Positions 11,780 through 23,140 of a stretch of DNA of 64,000 nucleotides are shown piece by piece. Position 1 is the stretch's first letter. Every line of letters starts with the position of its first letter. The stretch covers positions 10,397,395 through 10,461,394 of the forward strand of contig JACGWO010000004.1 of assembly GCA_034509735.1 (NCBI GenBank), in the 5' to 3' direction. Under the pieces are notes generated by a model. That model was not told the DNA's origin. It saw only the letters and a program-made list of their open reading frames with translations, and did no database searches. The stretch is from Sesamum alatum (taxonomy: Eukaryota > Streptophyta > Magnoliopsida > Lamiales > Pedaliaceae). The position numbers were made by a program, and so were the translations under genes.

Positions 11780-14700
11780 TCACCCATTGACCTCAAACCT
11801 CTTATTCAGATGGTGAGTGTGGGCAACTTGTGACATGGGCTTAGCAAATGGATCTGCTATGTTTTCTGCGGAGCTGACTCGGTCCAACCGAACGTCACTC
11901 GTGCTATCCATCTCTCTAAGCAAATGGTAGCGTCTAAGAATATGCTTGGATCGTGATGAGATCTCGGTTCCTTTGCTAGCGCTATTGCCCCGTTGTTATC
12001 ATAAAAGATAATTACAGGCTTAGCAATGCTAGGTACTACATCCAACCCTTGGATGTAGCTCATCGACCAAACCACTCCTTAGCAGCTTCCAAAGCCGCTA
12101 TGTATTCAAAACTCTATGGTGGAGTCCGCTGTGGTAGCCTACTTGGAACCCTTCCAAGTGACCATGCCACCATTTAGTCTAAATACAAAACCATACTGAG
12201 ACTTGGCATCATCGTCATCCGATTGGAAGCTAGCGTCGCTATAGCCTTCCAGTATCAACTCTCCACCGCCATAGATCAAGAACATGTCCTTAGTCTTTTT
12301 CAGGTACTTTAGGATAGTCTTGACTGCACTCCAGTGTGCCTCCCCAGCACACGACTGATATCGGCTAGTTATGCTCAAAGCGAAAGCCACATCAGGTCTA
12401 GTGCACTGAACAACATATTGTATGCTACCTACGGCTGAAGCATAGGGGTCCAACATCCTTTTAAGCTCCTCATCAGTCTTAGATAACTTAATTCCATGCC
12501 TCATAGGAAGGAATCCTCGTTTTGAGTTCTCCATCTTGAATCTCTTCAAGACTTTCTCAATGTACGAGGACTGGACCATCCCTAACATCATTTTAGATCT
12601 ATCCCTGTAGATCTTGATGCCAAGGATGTAGGATGCCTCGCCCATATCCTTCATGGAGAATTGCGTTGACAACCAAGTTTTAGTGGTACCCAACATCTTA
12701 GCATCATTCCCAATGAGCAAGATGTCATCCACGTAAAGCACCAGAAACGCAACTGAGCTCCCACTGATCTTCTTGTATACACAAGCATCGGACTCGTTCT
12801 TGATGAAATCATAGCCTCGTATGACTTCATCAAAACGTATGTTCCAGCTTCGGGAAGCTTGTTTGAGGCCATAGATGGACCTTTGGAGACGGCAGACCTT
12901 CTGCTCTTCTCCAACAGTTGTGAAACCTTCCGGCTGATCCATATAGATTTCTCCTCTACAAAACCGTTGAGGAAGGCCGTTTTCACGTCCATCTGCCATA
13001 TTTCATAGTCATACCATGCTGCTATGGCAAGCAGTATCCGAATGGACTTGGCCATTGCTACGGGCGAGTAGGTTTCCTCAAAATCGACCCGGGGTCGTTG
13101 AGTGTAACCTTTCACCACAAGCCTGGCTTTTGAAGGTTGTAACCTCCCCGTCAGCTCCAAGCTTACGCTTGTAGACCCATTTACACCCTACGGGTTTAAC
13201 CCCTTTGGGTGGATCTACTAGGGTCCAAACCTTGTTGTACCCATCGAGTCCATCTCGGATTTCATGGCCTCAAGCCACTTGTCCGAATCGATGTCCGACA
13301 TCGCTTCTCCGTACGTCTTTGGATCATTATCCAACTGACCGGTCAGGCCCAGAAATCCATACCTATCAGGTGCATGGGATACTCTGGCCGACTACGGAGG
13401 ACTGGAACAATATCAGTGGAACTACTGGCTCAGATGTCACTGCCGCTTCATGGGGTACCTCATTTGATTCCTCAAGGAGTACCTCATCGCGTCGACTATC
13501 CGATGGAAAACCCTTTTCCAAGAACACTGCGTTTCGCGAGACAAAAACCTTTTGCTCGGAGGGATCATAGAAATAATACCCCGCAGTTTCTTTTGGATAG
13601 CCGATGAACCTGCATAAACTAGACCTCGAGTCCAGTTTATCTCCCACTAATCTCTTGACATATGCGGGGGAACCCCACACTTTCAAGTATTTGTAGGAGG
13701 CAGGTTTGCCATGCCACATCTCATATGGCGTCTGGGATACCGTCTTAGATGGCGCCAAGTTAGAAACTTTGTCCGCCGTTTCAAGAGCGTATCCCCAGAA
13801 GGAAAGGGGGAGTTCGGTAAAACTCATCATGGATCGGACCATGTCCAACAAGGTCCGATTCCTCCTTTCAGACACACCATTAAGCTGCGGTGTTCCAGGA
13901 GGGGTCCACTGAGAGAGAATCCCATTCTCTTTTAGATAATCAGTAAACTCACTACTCAAATACTCTCCACCTCGGTCCGACCGAAAAGCTTTGATCTTTC
14001 GACCGGTTTGGTTCTCTACTTCAAGTCTGTATTCCTTAAACCTTCCAAAGGCTTCAGACTTGTACCTCATCAGGTAAACATAACCATACCGTGAGTGATC
14101 ATCGGTAAAGGTTATGAAGTACGAGTACCCACCTCTAGCCTGAGTATTTAGTGGACAACAGACATCTGTATGGATCAAATCCAACAGACCACTGGCTAGC
14201 GTACTTTGTCCAACAAAGGGTTTCTTGGTCATCTTTCCCTTTAGACAGGATTCGCAAGTCGGTAGGTTGTCCAAATCGTCTATTTCTAGACTCTTTGAGT
14301 CCACCAACCTTCTTATCCTATCTTTAGAGATATGACCTAACCTCGCATGCCATATCTGTGCGTTATTATGATCATCACGTTTTCGTTTGTGTTCTGCAGT
14401 CATAATCCAATTAGACTGTTGAAGTATGTACGGACCGTCGACCAATGTACCAAGCAGATGAGAAATACCATCTTTGATAATGAAAAACCCGTTTTTATTG
14501 ATGGTAAATTCATATTCCTCCTTATCAAGGACCGGGATGGAAACAATATTTTTATTCATGCTAGGTACATAGAAACAGTCGTTCAGTACAATCCTAATAT
14601 GACTACTAATGGCTAACTCTAGTGACCCTACGGCTTCCCCAGCAACGGCCTTGCCATCGCCTAACCTCAGGATCATCTCATCCTTGGTTAGCCTTCTGCT

Positions 14701-14826
14701 TCTTTGCAGTGTCTGCAAATCATTGCAGATGTGAGCACCACACCCGGTATCCAATACCCATGAAGCAGAATTAGTAATCATATTCACTTCAACCACAAAC
14801 ATACCTGGGTTGGAGAGGAGTTGTGG
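11780..14826 (-). pseudogene. Copia pol of element B (PR-INT-RT-RH)
   Basis: On the minus strand the protease has DTGCGAHIC near 14720-14750. The pre-integrase region is HARLGHISKDR with CESCLKG, and the integrase core carries DLIHTDVC, SDRGGEY and ERRNRTLLD. RT includes QMDVKTAFLNG and an intact YVDD (around 12723-12737). RNase H includes YDNNGAIALAKEPRS. The largest open frame (13366-15036, 556 codons) covers knuckle to integrase. It is followed by frameshifts near 13400, 12960, 12140 and 11950 that split RT and RNase H. DLIHTDVCC in place of DLIHTDVCG and other changes also suggest decay. The family normally translates gag-pol as one frame, but these breaks prevent that. Confidence 0.93.
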
Positions 14827-15679
14827 GCACTCCCTCTTCCAATGCCCTTTCCCTTGGCAATGCATGCAAACATCATTTGCCTTGGACCGCTGAGAACCAC
14901 GGGCCTTCCCTTTCCCTTTGCTCGGTCCCTTTGCTCGGTCCAACCGGAGCAACAGGGACGCCCGGAGCGCGAGCAGGGGCCACAACTGTCTTCCCTTTGC
15001 CCTTCTTCCTCTTCCAGCGTCCGGCCCTCTTGCCATTCTCCTTGGAGGTCGAAGCCTCTCCTATCAATACCGCTGGCGCCGACTTGTGGGTCGTTGCCTC
15101 GTATTGGACCAACATGTTGATCAACTCATGAATAGACTTCTCAAAGTCCATTCATGTTGTAGTTTACAACAAACGGGTCATAGGATGGAGGAAGTGACTG
15201 GAGGATCACGTCAATGTACGTGTCATTGTTAAGCCCAACTTTAAGGTCCTCGAGTTTCTCCACTAGGGAGAGCATCTTGACCCCATGACTCTGTACAGAC
15301 GCTCCTTCAGCGAGCTTGGTGCCAAAGAATGCTTTTGTGGTGGCATATCTAATATGCCTATCCGGAACCGCATAAACCTCGTTCATGCGGAGCATTATGG
15401 CGGAGACGTTGTCCAGCCTCTCATACTGCTTCTGGATGTCGTTAGACATCGAAGCCAGTATGATACTGCGTACTTTCCGGTTGTCCTCATGCCATTTCTC
15501 GAACGTCAAACGTTCTTCAGGCGTGGACCCCTTCGGTAAGTCGCCCGGTGGCGGCTCGTCCAAGACGTAGCCTTGGTTCTCGAACTGAGGACAATCCTCA
15601 GGTTTCTCAGCCAGTCCGAGTAGTTCGTTCCGTTGAATTTGTTAGTCTCAAGAATCATGGTTAACGGGTTCTTAGACAT
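14827..15679 (-). pseudogene. Copia gag of element B
   Basis: The start is MSKNPLTMILETNKFNG at 15679 on the minus strand. The body is a retrotransposon capsid of the UBN2/gag type (SMSNDIQKQYERLDNV, LPPSYDPFVVNYNMNGL) with a basic linker. It ends with a CCHC zinc knuckle, CMHCQGKGHWKREC, at 14827-14868, which would bind genomic RNA. Frameshifts lie near 15595, near 15145 (after NYNMNGL) and in the basic linker near 14950. Element C carries the homologous gag at 39618. The start was chosen because the same MSKNP motif opens both copies after a long leader. Confidence 0.88.
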
Positions 15680-15756
15680 ATCTACATTAATGAAAATGTA
15701 AAACAGAAATTAGCAGATGATGGTAATATTATTGTTTAAGTTGAAGACTTGGTCTT

Positions 15757-16225
15757 TTAGTCTTTAACCCTCCCACTATTTATACGAAAGTCCGCCACTC
15801 TCAAGCAGAGTTTCGGGAAACCATTTCCTAGTGGGCTTGGGATCCACAAGCATAATCTCCATGCCCCGCTTTTACGATTCACATGAAAAAGACCTTGTGG
15901 GAGATATCCAATATCATTCTCATCCAATGTGATTCCCAAGATATTTTGCCTCACCTATTCGCATGGTTCCGAGGACTCCAAGCGAACCATGTTACTCAGT
16001 GTTAGGCCCGACCCATCAACCAAATCATGCCTCAAACTGTCGTCCCCCACGACTTGTGAGACAGGGAAACAGCGAGCGCAGTCTTTTGTTCACAACAATG
16101 GTGCAGCTTTCCCCTAGTCCAAGTGTGCCACGACTCGTGAGACCACACTTGGGTAGTGGTAGCTTCCTCACCACATTGCTGTGGATGGAAGGCTCGGACA
16201 GATCATAAATACCATTTTGATCCAA
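15757..16225 (-). other. Conserved leader reading frames (possible accessory ORF)
   Basis: Two overlapping minus-strand frames (16225-16025 and 15954-15757) match leader frames of element C at the amino-acid level. Shared strings include HSNVVRKL, GLTSRGT, FPCLTS, SGLTLSNM and RQNILG. Neither copy has a convincing uninterrupted ORF with an ATG; B has a stop just before the RQNILG part. It may be a decayed accessory gene or a conserved RNA element that merely looks coding. No family was recognised. Confidence 0.4.
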
Positions 16226-16408
16226 GTCCGTTCTGGGCCTAATATTTAATTTGGTCCAACCAAATGAGAGTTTGTGTATGACCGAGACCTCATCACATTA
16301 TTGTGTTTTAGCATACATAAATATCCAATATTAAGGCGATAAATAAATACGTCACATGCAGAAAACATAGCATACCCCTGTTAGGATGATCACAAGCCCA
16401 ACCTATGC

Positions 16409-16432
16409 GACCCACTGAGCCCGCAGTGAGTC
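16409..16432 (-). other. Conserved leader hairpin in B
   Basis: Read on the minus strand, arm GACTCACTG, loop CGGGCT and arm CAGTGGGTC form a 9-bp stem with one T-G wobble. Element C has the same loop with a changed stem at 38831-38854. One stem pair is C-G here and T-A there. It may be an RNA packaging or dimerisation signal. Confidence 0.75.
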
Positions 16433-17403
16433 TATGGTCTGTCTAGGGTGGTCCTAAACTATTACAATAATAATAAACCCATTGTCATTTCAATGGGCCT
16501 TGAAGTGCTTCTTGTTTCACGCCTTGATGCTCCTCCTTGGGGTCTCCGACTCCAATTGCTTGTTAAAATTTAAACCTCACCAATCCTATCTACTCTCATT
16601 ACAACTGAAAGTAATACATCGGTAATAAAGAAAACAAGCCTTAACATCATGAGGCTGAAAATACGGGAGATGATAGTCCCAACAGAAAATAAATGATCAT
16701 ACATTCATCCATACATAAGGTCTAGGGCTCTTGTGAACATCTCATGTTGATTCCATCAACTCACATAACATAATTATTCCAAATAATCATGCATAAATAA
16801 CCAATGGATATTCCAAATACCCAAGTGATGTCCAACATCACAAAAGCATAAATATACAAATAATATGCAAAATTCAAATTTTAAATTTAATGGACATTTT
16901 AAATAATGCATCCAATGCATGTATTAATCCCAAATTAATTAAGCAAATTTAATTCAAGGAATAATCCAATTATTCCAAAATCAAATATGCAAAATTAATA
17001 TATTTTCAGAATATTGTGCAGAAAATATAGAAAATCAAATATTCTGGAAAAAAGTCGAAAAACGGCACAAAACGGCCCAGCCGCTGTGCTGGCCGCCCGC
17101 CCGCGCGCACAGGGCAGCGCGCGCGCGCAGGCGCCCGCCTGCTGCCGACAGATCCCAAAATATTTTTTTTTTTTTTTTTTTTTTGTTTTTCAAAACTGTT
17201 TCAGCACAATAATATTAATATTATTCTGAAAATAAGCATGCAATTTTAGATCCAATCTAACAAAATTAAGAATGCCAAAAGTCCATTAAATCCAAACAAT
17301 TGAATCATCATATTATTCATATATTTGTGTAATCTAACATGCCAATAAAGCCATTTAAAAGCAAGTAGATCATGCCAAACACATAGATCTATGCCCCTTA
17401 CAT

Positions 17404-17423
17404 CGAACCGGGCTCTGATACCA
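17404..17423 (-). other. Primer binding site of element B
   Basis: On the minus strand, TGGTATCAGAGCCCGGTTCG starts two bases after the LTR end. It is complementary to the 3' end of plant initiator methionine tRNA, the usual primer of Ty1-copia elements. Confidence 0.92.
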
Positions 17424-17425
17424 CT

Positions 17426-19641
17426 TGAAGGACAAGCGAATCCGCCCGGGAGCGCGAGCGGAAAATGGTGCGTAAATTTAAATCAAATTTAAAATACGCG
17501 AATTCCAAGGGGTGTACCCTTGGGTGTTCAACCGGGCGTTCGATGTAGGACGTGTAAATATTGAAAACATATATTTAAAACACATAGGGCATAGATATAT
17601 AAATGAAATCAATCAAAGCGTAATAAACCGTTACCTTTGATTGTTTAGCGTATGCTCCCGGCTACTAGCATTGTTCCTTCTTCGGAATGCTCACGAAATC
17701 CAAACGTATGGATTCTCCAAAGGGGATCCACACCACACCGGAAGAAACACACGTTCTTCTTGCTAGAAAAGAATGGCTTTAGGAAGGAATTCGTTTAAGA
17801 GAAGAACACAATGAATTAGTGTTCTCTTAAACTTACTTTGTTCTTCTTCTTGATTCAAAATCAAGTGAAGAACACAAGTGTAAGAGAGGGAGAGAGCACG
17901 AAAATTGAGAGAGGGGAGAGGATTTTTGTCTTCTCTTTTTCCTAGAAAAAGATGAATAATGAATCACTTGTGCTTGGTGTTGTATATTCTAATATATATA
18001 CATAATTAATGTGATTATTGGAATGTGTCTAGGTTCATCCAAAGATGTCTAGATTCATTCCAATCAATCACCATCAATTCTTCAATCAAGCCTACCAAAA
18101 TTTATGGTATGATCAAATCATACCAAAAGGGAAGAGCTTAATTGGAGTTGATTTATCTCTTTCCAAAAGAGATAAATCAACATACCACCTAGCATGAAAC
18201 ATGGCTGATTTTGCTTCCTCCAAGGGAGCATGTCGGCCATGTTTAATTAAGGGAAGAAGTCCAACTTCTTCCTATTCCAAAATAGGAATTATTTCTCCTC
18301 TCGGGTATAATTTAACGGATCGGGTTTTATCGTAATCCAATTACGATGAATCCAACATTAAATCCAATTTAATGTCCATTTAAATTATTTCCGTTGATAT
18401 TTTAATCCAATTAAAAGATCCAACGTCTCAACGTCTCAACTTTCCATATTTAATCGAAAATCCAATTTACCGATTAAGCAAAAGCCCGATACAATATCGG
18501 CCCGTCCATCCAATGGACTTTCCCTTAAGTAATCCAATTACTTGTTTTATCCTTCGAGATTGACTCCAAGTCAATCTCTCAACCTCCTCGGTGATTTGTG
18601 TGTGACCCTTTAGGTTCACCCTCAGCTAGACTTGGGCCTGTGTCCCACAAGGGCCCGTTACCATGGGTGGCCGTCTAGCAACGGTCCATGGCACTAGAGA
18701 CTAGGTGAATTGGCGTGAACATTTAGGCGCCGATTCCGTACGGGTACGATCCTTCCGTCTACCGTCTCCCGGTCATAGTCTAGGGTATGGAATTGGGCGT
18801 CGGTTGCCATCCTTGACTAGGCATCTATGCTTAATACTCGAGACCACGTATGCTTCATTGCGTCGACGCAGGAAACCATTCCCTGTTCAACCAACCACTG
18901 TGGCCACAGCTTTAAACAGCATGAATGTGTCTACGAGCGCATAGGAGATACCTCTGTCACATACTGACAGGGGACGGATCCTCTTCATGGAATCCACCGT
19001 CCTCGCTACACATTCCGACTGCACTGGACAAGGCTTATGATAATCATCTTACAGAATGACTACCTCTCGCCAGATCCAAGATACAGCCGTCATGTGCACG
19101 CGACTGCCATGATCCCTCAAGTCTGAGGATTACTCCCGTACTATCGGAACTGGGGAAAACCAATCATACCGACCAAGCCTCCAAGGCTTCCATATGATGA
19201 TCCCCGCGAGTCAGTCCAGTCAACTCAACCCCAGTCGACCAACCCATCAAGATCGTGTAGGCGTCCCACGCCTGTCGCCGATGAAACACGGCACTCATCC
19301 AATGAACACGACTCTTGATGCAAGTCTCAATAGGACTCTCGATGCCCTATCTCGAGGTCCTCGACTTGGAACGTTTCAGACCCAACTCTTAATCAGTTGG
19401 TTTCATGACCACCATCCAATGCCTAGCCCAACTGCACGAGTTGTTATCCATGGTCTGTGGGCTTTGTTGCGATATAAGTTAAACACCATTTTAACAAATG
19501 TAAGATGAGCGCAACAAAGAAGGTACCATTGGTGACGAATACTCATCTTATTCATCACATAATAATATTACATTTACATCAAGTCGTCAGATAGGTTACA
19601 AATCGCCAAACTTATTGGCTTTTTGGTCACCTATTCTAACA
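17426..19641 (-). repeat. 5' LTR of element B
   Basis: 2216 bp from TGAAGGACAAGCG to CCTATTCTAACA in plus orientation. It contains the same hairpin array at 18105-18578, including a perfect 16-bp stem with loop CCA (arm GTTGATTTATCTCTTT at 18147-18162). The left-hand LTR has two wobble pairs at that place. Confidence 0.95.
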
Positions 19642-20322
19642 CCCTATGCTTCAGTCGTAGGCAGCATACAGTATGTTGTTCAGTGCACTAGACCTGATGT
19701 GGCTTTCGCTCTGAGCGTAACAAGTCGATATCAGTTGTGTGCAGGGAAGGCACACTGGAGTGCAGTCAAGACTATCCTGAAGTACCTAAAAATGACTAAG
19801 GACATGTTCTTGATCTACGGCGGTGGAGAGTTGATACTGGAAGGCTATAGCAACGCTACCTTCCAGTCGGATGACGATGATGCCAAGTCTCAGTCTGGTT
19901 ATGTGTTCAGACTTAATGGTGGCGTGGTCGCTTGGAAGAGTTCCAAGCAGGCTACCACGGCGGACTCCACCACAGAGTCTGAATACATAGCAGCTTCCGA
20001 AGCTGCTAAGGAGGCGGTTTGGATGAAGAGCTACATCCAAGAGTTGGGTGTAGTACCTAGCATCGTTGAGCCAGTGGTTATCTTCTGCGATAACAACGGG
20101 GCTATAGCGCAAGCAAAGGAACCGAGATCTCATCAACGATCCAAGCATATTCTTAGACGCTACCATTTGCTCCGAGAGATGGTTAGTAGGGGTGACATTC
20201 GGATGGACCGAGTCAGCTCCGCAGAAAACATAGCAGATCCACTTACTAAGCCCATGTCGCAAGTTGCCCATACTCAGTATCTGGATAAGATGGGTTTGAG
20301 GTCAATGGGTGATTGGCTTTAG
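19642..20322 (+). pseudogene. Copia pol of element A, second copy, part 2
   Basis: After the right CCCTA the interrupted pol resumes with PYASVVGSIQYVVQ and runs open to the stop at 20322. It covers the end of RT and RNase H: TESEYIAASEAAKEAVW, CDNNGAIAQAKEPRS, and the C-terminal SSAENIADPLTKPMSQVAHTQYL. This part has no frameshift and is the best preserved RNase H in the window. It is severed from its upstream half by element B. Confidence 0.92.
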
Positions 20323-20336
20323 GTCAAGTGGGAGAT

Positions 20337-20511
20337 TGTTAGAATAGGTGACCAGAAAGCCAATAGGTTTGGCGATTTGTAACCTATTATACAACTCGAT
20401 GTAAATGTAATATTATTATGTGATGAATAAAATGAGTATTTGTCACTTCTGGTGTTTACTTTGTTGCGCTCATTTCACATTTGTTAAAACGGTGTTTAAC
20501 TTATATCGCAA
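20337..20511 (+). mobile_element. Truncated 3' LTR of element A
   Basis: It begins TGTTAGAATAGG after polypurine tract AAGTGGGAGAT and breaks off after about 175 bp at ACTTATATCGCAA, where satellite sequence resumes about 100 bp further along the monomer than at 2845. A deletion therefore removed most of the LTR and some satellite, and no duplication for A is visible. Confidence 0.85.
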
Positions 20512-21875
20512 TAGTCCTAGTGCATTTTTATGTTGAATAAGATGGAGTTCTATTCATATAATCAGAGAGTGGCTAAAATATTGATTATTAGAGTCAATAC
20601 GAATATATTTATAGCAAAACATGAGTTATTTATCAGTCAATGATAAGGACTGAAAGTACAAGGTGTTTCCTACGATTGTGTTGAGTAGTAGACATGTATC
20701 CAGACGTACGATTGATTATGAAGGTTCTCCAAGCCGTCGATATGACAAAGATAAAAATGCATTAGTGTGTAAACTATTGTAAAGGATTTTGTTGGTTCTC
20801 AAAGGTACAAAGATGAGTCCAGGGCTCAAAAGAGTTCTAGATGTAGTCCTAGTGCATTTTAATATTGAATGACATGGAGTTCTAGTCTTATAATCAAAGA
20901 GTGGCTTTAATATTGATTATTAGAGTCGATACGAATATATTTATAGCCAGAATTGAGTCATCTATCAGTCAATGATAAAGACTGAAAACACAAGGTGTTT
21001 CCTACGATTGTGTTGAGTATTAAGCATGTATCCGGACGTAGGATTGATTATGAAGGTTCTCCAAGTCCTCGATATGGCAAAGATAAAAGTGCATTAGTGT
21101 CTAAACTTGTGTAAAGGAGTTTGTCGTTGCGAAAAGGTACAAAGCTGAGACAATGGCTCAAAAGAGTGTTCTAAATGTAATCCTAGTGCATTTTTATATT
21201 GAATAAGATGCAGTCCTAGTCATATAATCAAAGAGTGGCTTTTAATATTGATTATTAGAGTCAATACAAATATATTTATAGCCAAAAATGAGTCATCTAT
21301 CAGCTAATGATGAGGACTGAAAGCACAAGGTATTTTCTACTATTGTGTTGAGTATTAGGCATGTATCCGGACGTACGATTGATTATGAAGGTTCTCCAAG
21401 CCCTCAATATGGCAAAGATAAAAGTTCATTAGTGTCTAAACTTGTTTAGAGGAGTTTTTCGTTGCGCAAAAGGTACAAAGTTGAGTCCATGGCTCAAAAG
21501 AGTGTTCTAGATGTAGTCCTAGTGCATTTTTATGTTGAGTAAGAAGGAGTCCTAGTCATATAATCGAAGAGTGGTTTTAATATTGACTATTAGAGTTAAT
21601 GCGAATATATTTTAGCCAGAAATGAGTCATCTATCAGTTAATGATAAGGACTAAAAACACAAGGTATTTCCTACGATTGTGTTGAGTATTAGGCTTGTAT
21701 CCGGACGTACGATTGACTGCGAAGGTTGACGAAGCCCTCGATATGGCAAATATAAAAAGAATAAGTGTCTAAATTTGTTTAAAGGAGTTTGTCGTTGCGC
21801 AAAGGTACAAAGCTGAGTCCATGGCTCGAAAGAGTGTTTTAGATGTAGTACTAGTGCATTTTTATTTTGAATACG
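20512..21875 (+). repeat. Satellite array S2, forward
   Basis: About four monomers of the same satellite and in the same orientation as S1. It is the continuation of S1 beyond the inserted copia complex. Confidence 0.88.
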
Positions 21876-22312
21876 CTCAGTTGCTGTGGCCATAGATTTT
21901 AGGGACAAGACACATAGTATAGTGAGACACAACTGTCAACACTTTTTGACAGGAGACAGATCCTTTCTTGGAAACCACTGTCACGTTGTACACCATGGCT
22001 GCACTAGATATGGCTTATGACTACTCAAATGCATTTTGGAAATCTCTCACCATACTTAAGGTACAGTCTCGATGTACAGGTAAACTCAGCAATTCCTTAA
22101 GTCAAAGGACTTAACCTGTACCGTTGGAACCGGGAACTCACGTCATACCTAGCCGACCCTACTCAAGGTCTCCGTAAGACGGTTCCCGCGAGTCACCTCA
22201 GTCGGCCACTCCCCAGTAGGCCGACCCACTAACACTGCTTAGACAACCCTCGTCACCCGTCGATGAAATACGACAACAGATGCTTAGTGCAAGTCTCAAG
22301 GGGAATCTCGGT
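21876..22312 (-). mobile_element. Diverged copia LTR fragment
   Basis: The sequence can be aligned with the minus-strand LTR of B: GACAGGAGACAGATCCT versus GACAGGGGACGGATCCT, the GTCGATGAAA motif and GCAAGTCTCAA. It is clearly more diverged and has neither LTR end. It is an old fragment, probably of a related family. Confidence 0.65.
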
Positions 22313-23138
22313 ACCCATTGGCGCCCCCTTCGTCAGTGGACTCTTCTCTCTCCACGCCGGGTTGTTTGGCATCTCCACCATCCTCATGTGCTAGGCCTTC
22401 GCCTTCTTTTGCACATGGATCTTCTTATGTTGATGTGCTTAAAGGTATTACTCATCAGCCTATCCGAAACCCCCTTGCACCCCGTGATTGGTCATCACCA
22501 TGAGCATGTTGAACATGTTGTTGATTCAGCAATGGCTTATCCGGGGATGGTTCAGCCCCTCGTCCATGATGTTTGTTCTCCCACCGAGAATGCTTCAGCC
22601 CCCTTGGCTGATTCGGTCCTCCCACCCCAATCGGAATTGCTTATTGGCTCGGTTCCTCTTCGTCCATCAAATCAGGCCAACACCAACCTCGACCTCTTTG
22701 CTGCTGCATGTGTTAACTCCAAGAGGAACACCTTGCGCTACATCGCTCCGAATATCCAAAAAGGGGAAGTCGTCGTTCGGCCCTCACTTGCCATGATCAA
22801 AGAGGGCTCCAAAAGATGGGAATCAACGGCCGTTGGCTACCTTCTTGGCCGTAAGCCTCCGTTTCACCACCTAAAAGACTTTGCTCATTAATTTTGGCCC
22901 GGAGTTAAGGATGTGACAGCCACCTCGAGCGGGTTTTTCTTCTTCTCTTTTGAGACATTTTCAGCCATGGAGGATGTTATTGACGGAGGGCCTTGGCTTT
23001 TCCATGGCCAACCCATTGTACTTCAATGTTGGGAACCGGGCTTAGCCCTACGACAGCAAAAACACACAAAAGTTCCTATTTAGATCCGTCTCCACCACCT
23101 TCCGGTTGAATTCTGGACGGAGGATGGTTTGAGCACCT
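22313..23138 (+). pseudogene. L1-type LINE ORF1 fragment
   Basis: The plus-strand frames encode the middle of a plant LINE ORF1. They give HGSSYVDVLKG near 22410, then the DUF4283 RNA-binding region (KGEVVVRPSLAMIKEGSKRW, LLGRKPPFHHLKDF, DGGPWLFHGQPIVLQ). Stops occur near 22891 and at a TAG in VPI*IRL near 23082. Both ends are cut: a copia LTR fragment abuts the left, satellite the right. It belongs to the same subfamily as the ORF1 at 23969-26228. Confidence 0.82.
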
Positions 23139-23140
23139 TT

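Larger units (their letters stand above)
15680..17403 (-). other. Long leader of element B
   Basis: About 1.7 kb separates the primer site from gag. It holds a conserved hairpin (16409-16432), a GC-rich block (17080-17155) next to a run of about 22 T on the plus strand, and a coding-like segment (15757-16225). Three of these features recur in the same order in element C, which argues that the leader is functional sequence rather than filler. Two copies of TCTCACGAGTCGTGG or close variants lie in the coding-like part. Confidence 0.8.
9528..19641 (-). mobile_element. Copia element B, complete, nested antisense in A
   Basis: A 10.1-kb LTR retrotransposon on the minus strand with two LTRs of 2228 and 2216 bp ending TG...CA. 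It has a primer binding site next to the right-hand LTR, a long leader, gag-pol remnants and a polypurine tract next to the left-hand LTR. CCCTA duplications flank it. The domain order protease, integrase, RT, RNase H makes it Ty1-copia. It belongs to the family of the element it interrupts and its LTR ends match. The two LTRs differ by scattered substitutions and small indels, so it is not a very recent insertion. Several frameshifts make it non-autonomous. Confidence 0.95.

Noticed and set aside
21875..22312. A host gene fragment
   Set aside because: Alignable stretches with the LTR of B show it is a diverged LTR piece.
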